From: Tenrec ecaudatus
Taxonomy: Eukaryota; Chordata; Mammalia; Afrosoricida; Tenrecidae
Length of the DNA stretch: 64,000 bases
Direction: 5' to 3'
NCBI RefSeq assembly: GCF_050624435.1
Contig: NC_134547.1
Coordinates: 26,681,374-26,745,373, forward strand
The position numbers and the translations under genes are program-made. A model generated the notes under the pieces. That model did not search any database. It was not told the origin of the DNA and saw nothing but the letters and a program-made list of their open reading frames with translations. This document shows, one piece after another, positions 46,681 through 58,808 of this stretch; the first letter of the stretch is position 1, and the number at the start of each line of letters is the position of its first letter.

Positions 46681-47331
46681 TAGTGCTGACCCTTCTCCAG
46701 GCAGCTGCCTTGGATTTCTCTGGTTGGTGAGCGGGGGCACTAAGAAGACAGTTTGAGGGAAATACAAGCAGAGATGACTGTCAGTGCCTGGCCCAAAGTC
46801 GCTGGGGGCTGGCATGCTGAGTGCAGCCCTGCCAACTGCTGTGCGGGAATTCACACCACCTACCTCATTCTTAGCATAACTTATCCTTGGCTTTGCCTCT
46901 CTTGGGATGCTGCATAGTTTCTCAGCCAGGATTACCCTGGCTGACAAGGTCTTCTCAGATGAAGTTAACTCCTGCCTCTCCTTAGATGGTGACTAAGAGA
47001 ATGTCCGCACACAGTTGCCATGTGCCGCGTTCTTTCTACTTTCAGGACTCAGAGAGCCAGCCACCCTGTTTCCACCGGGACCTCTGAGCTCCTGGGTGCA
47101 AGTTACTTACCTAAACGGAGCTTGCCAGCCAACGGCCAGACAATATCTTCTCCCACGGGAGGTTATCCGACTGGTCCAGACAAGGCTGTGCCTACATCTT
47201 GAGCACTGAGTCTTGGGGATGTCACCGCTGCCTTTTCATCCCTGACTTCTGCAGGCCTCAGCTCCTTGGCATGCCCGACAACCTTGCTGTTTCCATGTCA
47301 TATTGTCAGGGGCTAATGTTTCTCTTTCCAG

Positions 47332-47612
47332 GTAAACTACAAGCAGGAAATTGAACTAATGAAGAAAAACTTTGAGAAGGAGAAAAGGGAAATGGAGCTT
47401 ATGTTCAAAAGTGAAGTCAGCATGCTGGAGAGCCAGAGAGCAGACCTGGAGGCGCTCCATGCACAGTCTCAGGATGCCCTTTGCAGCCTGCAGGGGCAGC
47501 TGTGGGAGATAAGGAGTGGGGGCCCACATTGCCCCAAGGAGTTGGCCACCTTAGCTCAGTGGCCAGACGAGAAGCTACGCCTGAGACACCAGCACGGACT
47601 ACCACAAATCAG
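47332..47612 (+). CDS. NIN: NIN giant exon, intact 5' part (93 codons)
   Basis: The exon begins in phase 0 after TCTCTTTCCAG with V-N-Y-K-Q-E-I-E and remains open and recognisably ninein through L-R-L-R-H-Q-H-G-L-P-Q-I-R at 47,612. Between, E-V-S-M-L-E-S-Q-R-A-D-L-E is the conserved coiled-coil core. Similarity stops at 47,612, exactly at a CAG/GTCTGC that could act as a donor in phase 2, the phase needed by the exon at 55,318. If no internal donor is used, the frame reads on to a TAG at 47,725. Whether the short form is spliced is inference. Confidence 0.75.
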
Positions 47613-48057
47613 GTCTGCTGCCCTGTTTTCTTCTGGGTCCTCCTTCAGTCTGAAGTTCTTCCCAAAAACCCACATTAGATATTTAATTCAGGAAATGACT
47701 CAACTGCAGTGCATGCTAAGTGGGTAGTTTTTCTCTGGCCACAGAGAGGAAGGTAGGAAAAAATAGGGCTTTGTATGAGTTGTTTTAACTTAAATTAGAA
47801 ATATATATATTAAAACTTAAGTTATGAAGTAATTTAGTTTGTAGACTACTTTTAACACATTCATATTTATTTTCTGCCTCAGACTTCTCTGTAGCAAAGG
47901 AACAAAGTAGCAAAGCATCTTCCTTATTTAATGTCATGTTCTAATTTTCCAGTGCACGCGGTAGCATGTGGGCAAATGGAGAAAAAGGCTAAAAGCTCCT
48001 TTGCAATAGGGAGGCCAGTTATCTGCGAAGGTAGCTTTTCAAAGCTGTCCTAAGCGA

Positions 48058-48265
48058 AAGGAGCCCTGCTGGGGCTTTGGGTTAGCATCAGGCTGCTAAC
48101 TATAAGATTGGTGATTCCAACCTCCCAACTGCTTTGTGAGAGAAAAACAGACTTGCTCCTCCAAGAAGAGGGACCATCTGAGAGCCTCGGCAGCAGTTTG
48201 CTCCATCCTGCAGAGCATAGGAGTTAGAATTGGTTTCATGGCAGCGAGTTGCTGTGTCATCACAA
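48058..48265 (+). mobile_element. AfroSINE inside the NIN giant exon
   Basis: AAAGGAGCCCTGCTGGGGCT head, ATTGGTGATTCCAACCTCCC, then GAGTTAGAATTGG and CATGGCAGCGAGTTGCTG end. It lies between two segments with ninein similarity. Confidence 0.88.
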
Positions 48266-49167
48266 AGAAAAGCAATGAAAGATTTCTTTGGAAAACTGAG
48301 CGTATCAAGTAGGTTTCACTTAGTGGAATGATAACTGGTTGCTGCCAGCCCATGCCTATTTATCATGACCTCACTCTCCCACAGAGAATCTTGGCCCTCG
48401 CCAACTTGGACACCAAGCGGGCTAGAGCCCTGCTGACCAGACCTGCAAAGCCTCCTTGGGAAGCATTCTTAGCTGGGAACGTGGCTCGGGTTAGAAGTGG
48501 CACTACGATGACCACAGTGGACCAAGCCATCTCCCGTGTCCTGTGACCTGGGGAGGTTGATGATCCCAGAGCCAGTCTGCCTTTCTGTCATGGTGCAAGG
48601 AAATTGAGGCAGCTTGAGTATGGGCGGTAAAGAAAATCCTGGACTACTGAATTGTACCCTCTTCTGTACCCTGCCTTTCTGTTCCCCAAAAGATGACCAC
48701 ACAGTGGCCTCAGACCTGGGCGTTGCAATAACACATACTGCCCGCTAGGATGATCCAGAGCTTCCTCCTGAGAATTTTGCTTCATAGTATCTGAACCTGT
48801 GAACTGTCTGGTAAAGGGCGGGCTACTGTCCAGAACACCTTATAGACCATTGCCACTATTCCCAAGCCCTCTCAGGCTCTAAGAAGCAGCAAAGGGACAT
48901 GTCTGGTCCCAGGAGTTTCCTTAACTGGCTGGAAGGCTGCTCCCACCCCCATTCCCACCCCATGTCATGATTGTGAGTCGAGCCATATTGCATGACTCTG
49001 ATGAGCTGAGTTACTCTTGTTCTCCCAGGCTGACTGCTCTCAGCTGGGCCTCACTCCACCTCAGTGTTATTTTCCTGGGGCTTCTAAAGGCCTCTTTCCT
49101 AGATGTTTAAAATACTTTTTAGAGTAATTTCGACTAAAGGTACTTTTTTTTTCCACTAAACTTTAGG

Positions 49168-49335
49168 CCAGTACTGCCCAATACAGCTTTCTGTAGTGAT
49201 AGACATATCTTGTGTTTGCCTGCCCATTACAGGAGCCACTGGCCACATGGGGTCACTGAAAGTGACTGATGTGACCAAGAATCTGAGCTTTGATTTTATT
49301 CCATTTTAATCCGTCTAAATGTAAATTTAGTCCCA
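49168..49335 (+). mobile_element. Old hAT (MER-type) fragment inside the NIN giant exon
   Basis: CCAGTACTGCCCAATACAGC, TTTCTGTAGTGATAGACAT, GAGCCACTGGCCACATGGGG and TTTTATTCCATTTTAAT follow the order of an old eutherian hAT-Charlie MITE. Strong divergence indicates an old insertion. Confidence 0.6.
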
Positions 49336-50498
49336 TTTGACAAGTCGTGTCTGCTGCATTATCAACTAGATCCTGTGCATGCACTCTCTGAGCGCAGCTG
49401 GCACGAGTAGCGAGGAGTTGTGCACTTAGAACGTGCGCTTGGGCAGGCCTTTCTAACCCTGTGATACATGTGACATTCGTGTTTCTGAGCCAGGTCCATG
49501 TGAAAGTTTCTGTAGAAAGGGGGCAAAGGCTGAACTGAGCCAGAAACTCCTGTGGATGGAAGCAGCGCACTTGTTACAGCAATGGGACTGTAAAAAGAAA
49601 AAGATGCTTCAGAGGCAACTGCAGCTAGTGACAGACATGGGAGCCCAGCTGGACATGGACAAGGGATAGAGAAGAGAGGCAGAAGGAGATGCTAGCCCAG
49701 TGCAAGAAGCAGCAATGCAAGTTGGGTGGGGGGTGGAGGGTGGAGGGTGGCAGGGAGGGCTGATGAGTAAAGAGCAAGCTAAAATTTGCAAAGTGTTTGC
49801 ACTTGAAAAGTTAGAAACCACATATAGGAAGCAATTAAAAGGGCTTTCCCTGGAGGCAGAGGGGCTGAAAGCCTTCTTGAAGGAGGGAAAGGCAACTGCC
49901 TCCAGGCCTGCTGAGGTCCACAGAAGTCAGAAAGGAGACGGGACCAGCAGGGTCAGAACGTGGAGAGGCTGAGTTCCTGCGTATGCCAGGGAGGCATCTC
50001 ACTGCAGATCCTGTCCAGAGCCCGGTCCCGAGAGCAGCCCCACAGCCCAGAGGACCCTCTGCATAGCTCACTATCAGGGCCATCCCATCTTGGTGAATGA
50101 TATAGAGGTGGCTCCTGCTCCTTTAGAGACATGGGTGATCTATGCTATCCCCTAGAGGGGCAAGGCCCATGTTCCTGGAGAAACCCGTACCTTTGGCTAG
50201 CAGCCTTGCTGGTCAGAAGCAAAGATCATCTGAGCAGCAGGAGTCCAAAGCCACAGAGCAGCCCTTACTGGACATGGCTGGACACAAGCTGCCCCTCTAG
50301 GAGCCTCTGTGTCTTGGAAGGTGAGCATGGGGTAGGGATCACTAGGACAGGACAGCAGAAATTAGAAGATGCTGTACCGATAACAGAAGGTAGAAACTGT
50401 GCTGGAGAGAGAAAAGAATGACAGAAAACCAGGCTCCTACAGCTGGAAGATAAGCTTCTGGCTAGGGAGAAAGAAGCAGACTCGAGAGAGAATAACAG

Positions 50499-51668
50499 GT
50501 TTGCCCTCTATCCATTCTTAAACAAGTGGAACTGAGTCATCTCAGTCCCTGATGACTTGATTGCATAACCCCCTTTCCTCCTAGCAGGCTGGTAGACTCG
50601 GCACCAGGAGAATACCACGTAGCCCAGGTGTGCCCAAGCTTACAAGCCCAGTCTGGCCTGTACTCGGGCCGTGGTGTTGCTAGGTGCTGTGTGAATGCGA
50701 AAAGAGAAATTTTCCATACAGAAACCCCCAGAACTTCACCAAGAGGACTGCTGTGGCTTAGACTCAGGTTTTCACTACCTCTGTCGGCAGGAAATCTGTG
50801 CTTGTCTCACGGGGCCCACGAAAGACTGCCCTGAACCCCATTTCATTCCTTTGGGGTCTCTGAAGGTCTCTGCCTGCCAGCTCCAAGCACCTTCCTTTAG
50901 TCCCACTGTGTGTATTTATTGAAAGTGTCCTTGGCGCAGATCTACTGCTTCGTGAATTCTGTGAGAGCCCCAAGAACTGACTGGGACACTCAGATGTTGG
51001 CCGCAGAAGCCAATGCCTTCTAGAGAAAGCTGAGCTGAGAGGGAGTTCTTAATTCCACCAGCTGGGCAGGCTGCTTGAAAGGCCACAGGTGGAACTGGCC
51101 TTCTCGCTTGAGGACTTTGGCTGGCAAATGCTCTATCTCAAAAGCCTGGGATATAGGAAGGCCTTTCCCAATATTTTCCATAGATGGACCCATGTCCCTG
51201 AGTGGCTTAAAACAACACAGATTTAATATCTTACAGTTCTAGACGCTACAGGTCAGAAATAGGTTAAAATTTAGCTAATTTCTTGACAGCTTAGTTGCAT
51301 GTTAGCTAGAACTGAGAGCTAAATTGTACTCTAATCGAGGTGTCATCAGGGTTGTGCCCCTTCCAAGGGGTTCTAAGGAGAACCCATGTACTTACTTTTT
51401 CCACCTTCTAGAAGCCACTCACATTTCTTGACTCGTGGCCTCTTCCACTTTTCAAAGCGTCCAATGGCTGGCTGAATCTAAGGCTGTGCCTCTTCTGCCT
51501 CTTTCATTTAAAAGGACCCTAGTCTGTACAATAGGCCCACTAGAATAGTCCAGAATAATCTCATTATCTCACAGTCAGCTGATCAGCAGACTTAATTTCA
51601 TCTTCAACTGTAATTCCCCTTAGCCATGTAACATAATATTCACAATCGGGAATTAGAACATGGATAAT
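50499..51668. other. NIN intron, unclassified
   Basis: No additional exon or repeat family recognised. Confidence 0.45.
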
Positions 51669-51669
51669 G

Positions 51670-51897
51670 TTTTACCAACTGCCATCGAGTTAATTCTGAC
51701 TCATATCCACCCCAAAGGGCAGAGTAAAACTGATCCCTAGGGTTTGTGAGGCTATAAATCTTGATAGAAGCAGAAAGCCCCATCGTTCTCCTTTAGAGCA
51801 GTGAGTGGGTGGGTCTTTTAGCTGCTGGCTTTCCAGTTAGCAACCTAGAGTGAAATGCAGATGAATACAATACCAACTGCACCACCATGGCTTCCCA
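51670..51897 (-). mobile_element. AfroSINE, minus orientation, long middle
   Basis: TTACCAACTGCCATCGAGTT, AATCTTGATAGAAGCAGAAA, CTTTTAGCTGCTGGCTTTCC and ACCACCATGGCTTCCC are the inverse of the SINE from 3' end to head. Confidence 0.85.
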
Positions 51898-52440
51898 GAA
51901 CAGTCTTTAGGAGGTCATTAATCTGCCAACCACAGCAGTGATCTGGATGTTTTTTATCTCTGATACATTCATGATCACATATCTTTGGTGTATTTAGGTG
52001 TGTATTTTTTAAAATATTCTAATGTTATATGCAATAAAAAAGTGTACTGCTATGATTTTATAAGAAATTGATCAGATCGTTTTACCAGCACCCAAAACAA
52101 GAAATAGAACCCTCCTGGATTCCCCACACATAGCCAGTATCCTGACTTCTAACTCCTTAATTTTGCCTGTTTTTGCACTTTATATAAAAGAAGCATACCA
52201 TCCGTCCTTTCTTACCATATGTTGTTTGTGAGATTCTTCCATATTGTTGCTTAGAGCTATAGTTATTTCATTTGCACTTTATTTTTCATTCTCTTGCCTG
52301 CATTTTTCTACTGCTATGAAAGTTCTGGGTCAATGCAATATGTTTGTATGGAATGGAATTTTTTAGATTTTAAGATATAATAATGTTTACCTTTTTATTG
52401 ACATAAGAAACAATGTGTCTTGTGCAAAACTCAACTACAA
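51898..52440. other. NIN intron, unclassified
   Basis: AT-rich sequence without a recognised family. AGCATACCATCCGTCCTTTC and TTCCATATTGTTGC hint at an old L1 3' UTR in antisense, unproven. Confidence 0.35.
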
Positions 52441-52442
52441 CT

Positions 52443-53243
52443 CTTTTTTTAATGAAGTTTTTATTGTGAATGAAGGTTTACAGAGCAGATCATACTTTAA
52501 CACTCTGCAATTCATACATATTTTGATGCCATTCATTCATTCCAGTCCCCTTAATATGCCCTCCCTTAGTCCACGACTTCCCTGTTTTCTATGTCCTTTT
52601 CTCCTCCTTTCCTAGCCTTCTGTCTTTGGGTGAATGCTCCCCATCTCATTTTAACGGTTGACTTTTCTAACACAGTAGTGAGTTGACGTCCAGACCCAAG
52701 GGAGCACGGTCTTAGGGGCCCTACCAGACGCTGTCTGACCAGTAAGCCTGGTTTCTTTTAGGATTTTGATTGACAGGTTCTTCTTCTCTTTCCAGGACTC
52801 TCTAGTGTGATTTTATGCAGAGCTGGTGGTGGTGGCGCCAGGTATCACCCCGTTCTTCTGGGCCCAGGATTGTGGAGACCGGTGATCTCACTGTCCCTTC
52901 GACTAAGTGTTTTCCCTGTGTCTGTTTAACTGCCACCCCGCTGCTCTGCTCTGGACAGGGAGAGATCAGTCCTTGCACCCTAGACGGCTGCTCAGAGACC
53001 TTTAAGACCGCTGCTACTTACCAGATTAGAATGTAGAGCACTGTCTTTGTGAACTATGATATGCTAATGGATCATTTTGTCCCCTGCAACTATTGTGATA
53101 CCACTCCCCCAAAGCCCAGTACCTTATTCCTTCAGAGTATCTGCTTATATTTAAGAAGTTGTCATAATTTTGTCCTCTGTTCGCCCTACCACATTCATGG
53201 ATATATTTGCAGTAAAAGTAAATATACAAATACTCTCTTTTAA

Positions 53244-53277
<34 letters not shown>

Positions 53278-54475
53278 GTTTGTAAAAGTCTCCTATCTGT
53301 TCAGCCTGTGTGTATGTCCAAGTACTCACTTGTAGATTCCCCAATCCCCCACTGTTGTAGGACTTTGAATCTAACAGTGTTTGCGTCTGTAGTTTCTCAC
53401 TCTTGCAAACTACCGGTGTACTCGCCTGCCTGCCTCCATCGTTTCTCCTGTGTGTTGCATTCCCCTCCGCCCAGGCTATCACTTGCCTGTGTTCTAGCCG
53501 CACCTCCCCCCCCTCCTTTCCATCCTCTGCAACCATCAAAGAATGTTTTTATTTCCATAAGAAAACTTACTGTTGATTTTTATAGTGGTGGTCTCATACG
53601 ATATCTGTCCTTTTTGTTTTTGACTAATTCCACTCGGCGTACTGTCCTCCGTGTCCATCCCTCTGTGAGGGCTTTGCAGGTGCATCGTTATTCTTCGACG
53701 TTGCATAGCATTTCATTGTGTGTTTATTGCACCCAAGTTTGTTCATCCATTCTTCCACTGCAGGGCATTTAGATTGTTCCTGTTTTTTGCTATTGTGAAT
53801 AATGCTATGATGAACATGGGTCTGTATCTATTTATTTGTGTCATAGTTTTTATTTCTCGAAGACACATACCAAGTAGAGGGATTGATGTGTCATGGTATT
53901 TCTCTTCCCAACTTTCTCAGGGTGCACCATACTGCCTGCCACAGTGGCTGCACCATTTCCCAGTTCCTCCGGCAGTGTATGAAAGTGCCAGTCTTTCCAC
54001 ACCCTCACCATCATTTGTTGTTATCTGTTGTTGTTTTTTTAACCTTCCAGTTAATTTGGGGGGTGAGGTCGTATCTCATTTTGATGTGTATTTCTCTAAT
54101 GGCTAATGATTAAGAGCATTTCTTCATATATTTTTGCCCCCCTGAATGTCTTCTTTGGTGAAGGATCTGTTCACATCCTTTGACCATTTTTTAAATTAGA
54201 TTGCCTATCTCTTTCTGTTGAGATACTCAATTTTCTGTAAATTTTAGAGATGAGTCTCTTGTCCAGTATGTCATTGTCCAATATGAAATTCCACAGCCTT
54301 TGGCTTCTCTTTTGACTCTTGGTGGAATCTCTTGACACACACAATTGTCTACGTTTTCGGAGCCCCTAGTCATCCATTGTCTTCTGCTCTGAGTGTGTTC
54401 TCCATTACTTCTGTGAGGGCAGTTACATACTTGGCTTCACATAGTCTCTTAATTGTTCAGCAGATAGGATGAGCA
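52443..54475 (-). mobile_element. Older L1 fragment, ORF2 end plus 3' UTR, minus strand
   Basis: The tail TTTTTTTAATGAAGTTTTTA is at the low coordinate. The ORF2 3' end appears antisense at 53,740-54,260 (TTCATCCATTCTTCCACTGC, TGCTATTGTGAATAATGCTA, TTGATGTGTATTTCTCTAAT). A CA/TA repeat lies at 53,244-53,278. This subfamily lacks the tandem unit seen in L1-A to L1-C. Confidence 0.8.
53244..53278 (+). repeat. (CA)n(TA)n microsatellite
   Basis: About eleven CA units followed by TA units inside the L1 3' UTR. Confidence 0.92.
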
Positions 54476-56689
<2,214 letters not shown>

Positions 56690-56690
<1 letters not shown>

Positions 56691-57095
56691 GGATTATTGG
56701 AGATGCAGTTAGTTTAAAATTTGGCACCTTGTCTTTTGATCTCTCTTAAGTTCCATTTTTAATTTGTTCCAGTTTTTAATACTTTCTGCTTTCTTTTCTA
56801 AAGGTTCTTGTCTGTTTTACTTTGTTATTGTTAGTTGTTTCTGTTGTTTTTAAAGTATGTTTTCCTATAGATGAAGTCCAGAATAGGTGCATCTATACAG
56901 ACCCTAACTGGATTAATGGTTCTTTGGGAGTTTCACACAGTTGGTTAGAAGGAAATGGGAAGCTAATAACGACGAGTACAAGAATGAAGAAAATGTTCCA
57001 AAACTGATTGTGGTGATGATTATACAATCTTGATATGATTGAACTATTGAATTGTATATATGTGAATTATGTATCAATAGAACTTTTTTAAAAAT
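56690..57095 (+). mobile_element. Older L1 3' end (+)
   Basis: AATACTTTCTGCTTTCTTTT, AAACTGATTGTGGTGATG, TGATTGAACTATTGAATTG and ATCAATAGAAC follow the same order as 22,500-22,800 and 63,300-63,640. Confidence 0.78.
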
Positions 57096-57434
57096 TAAAG
57101 AATCGCCTGAGAACTTTGCTAAAATATTGATTGTGATTCAGTATATTTAGGTCAAAAATTCAAATTATCAACAGGGGTTGGAACTGGAATGAATCGGTTT
57201 GAAGTCCTAAGGGTAAACTTTCCTAAATTCTTCTGGCTTTAGGAGCTTGGGATCAAGATTGAACCATCACCACTATTATCAATCATAGCAGTAGCAGTAG
57301 TGTAGAGGGATCTGGGCCGTAGAATATGAGGGGAGGTAGGGGTGGGCCTTTTTGTCCAAGCCATGGTGGACTGTTACTAGAAGAAGAAAACTCATTAATT
57401 GGCAATGATATTGTTAATTTTGCTTTTTCAACAG

Positions 57435-57504
57435 GAAAGAAATTGATATTTTAAAGAAAGAGAAATATCAGGCCTGCCTTGAAATGGAAATGATCAACAA
57501 TCAG
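57435..57504 (+). CDS. NIN: NIN exon, last recognised in the window
   Basis: A 70-nt exon: G completes the AG/G arginine from 55,422, followed by 23 codons reading K-E-I-D-I-L-K-K-E-K and M-E-M-I-N-N-Q, like ninein's next exon. The acceptor TTTCAACAG is good; the donor CAG/GTTTAG is weaker. It ends in phase 0. Further NIN exons should lie beyond the window, after the L1 cluster. Confidence 0.86.
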
Positions 57505-58560
57505 GTTTAGTATTACCACCTGATGTGAAGCTAATGAACTTTTCTTTCTCTCTTTCTTTCTTTCTTTAAAAACTATTTTCGAATATTATAGAGGACTTTG
57601 TTCCTCAACGATTTCAGAATGCAGTAACTACCTCCCTTGTCAAAAATCAGAAAGTTCGTGTGGATACATTACTGCCGTCAGGGACACCCCATTTTGGTGC
57701 TGCCAGCCATCCTGATAATTCTTAGAATCACATGTGGCATTTATATCATGTCTTCTTGTCTCTTTCTCTCGGTCTATTCTTTATTTTGGAGACCATGGCA
57801 CTTTTGAATATTACATGCAATTGTTTTGTTCCGTGTCTTGAAGTTTGGGTTTGTCTAGTCATTGATAATAATTAGATTGAGATGAGGCTTCTTTGGCAGA
57901 AGTACAAGAGTAAGAGTTGTGCAGTCATCAGCACCATCAATGTCAGAACTCTTCCTTCTTCCACTCATTGTTAGCTTCCCACTTCCCGCATCCTCCCTGC
58001 CATGCCCCTAGCCAACTATCACTCCAGTTACTGTCTCTAGAGATTTACATAGCCTGGATTTCATACACAGAAAATCACACAAAGCACAAACAATGACAAA
58101 GCAAAACAGAGAAAAACCTCAGCCAAAAGAAAATATAAAATGTTAGAAACTGCCACCAGTTAGAACCTCCTTGGGAATTCAGCCAGTCTCAGCCAGAATC
58201 TTAACAGTGAGACACACTTTCACATAAACTAACAAGTACTAGCAGACCCCTTAAAATCCCCTTTTTTAATTTATCAGAAAACCACTATAACCAGAACACC
58301 ACTTATGATTATTTCTGTCACCTAAATCCTACTCATGTATTCCTATCTCCTATTCCTTCTACCCAGTCAGCTCTATCATTTCTTCCTCATCTCAACAGAA
58401 TACAATTTCCAGTCCCTATCTGAACTTTCTCCACTAACCCAAAGAGCAAGTCCTGTCCCTCCCTCCTCCACCTACTCACACACAATCCAGAACCTTACAT
58501 ACCATCTACAGTTGGATCACTATGCCATGCAAACAACAGTCAGCAGTAGTAACCACAAAA
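57505..58560. other. NIN intron; L1 5' part suspected from about 58,080
   Basis: A CTTT repeat lies at 57,541-57,567. From about 58,080 the A-rich plus strand leads into the ORF1 remains at 58,560 and may be the 5' UTR of that L1. No exon was seen. Confidence 0.4.
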
Positions 58561-58794
58561 AATCAAGATAAACAAAAGTCAACAACTGAAGATTACGCAA
58601 CTTCATTGGAATACACAGAAAGTGAAGACCTTAAATTACCAGAAAGAGAATACAGGTGAATGATGTTTGTGACCATACAAGAGATTTGGGGATCAATTCT
58701 GAAAAAAGGAAGAAAGTGTGATACTAAAAACCTCACACCCCAAAGAAACCGAGAAACAAAACAATGAGATAACAGAATTAAAAAACATTGTATG

Positions 58795-58808
58795 AGAACT
58801 GAGCAATA
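58795..58808 (+). repeat. Target-site duplication of L1-F (left)
   Basis: AGAACTGAGCAATA here and AGAACTGAACAATA at 61,373-61,386 bracket L1-F with 13 of 14 matches. Confidence 0.85.

Larger units (their letters stand above)
47613..50498 (+). pseudogene. NIN: NIN giant exon, decayed remainder
   Basis: In other mammals this exon is a single coding block of about 2.1 kb (from memory). Here it spans 3.17 kb and is broken. A stop lies at 47,725-47,727; an AfroSINE occupies 48,058-48,265 and an old hAT fragment 49,168-49,335. A ninein-like stretch (L-S-Q-K-L-L and M-E-A-A-H-L-L-Q-Q-W) at 49,535-49,666 ends in a TAG at 49,667. The original 3' end is still recognisable at 50,420-50,498 (L-L-Q-L-E-D-K-L-L and S-R-E-N-N) with its donor AACAG/GTTTGC in phase 2. 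Frames differ between the pieces. The locus could also be a decayed duplicate, but the neighbouring exons are intact. Confidence 0.72.

Noticed and set aside
53170..53772. A 200-codon plus-strand open frame
   Set aside because: It is antisense to an older L1 3' UTR and ORF2 end and includes a microsatellite.
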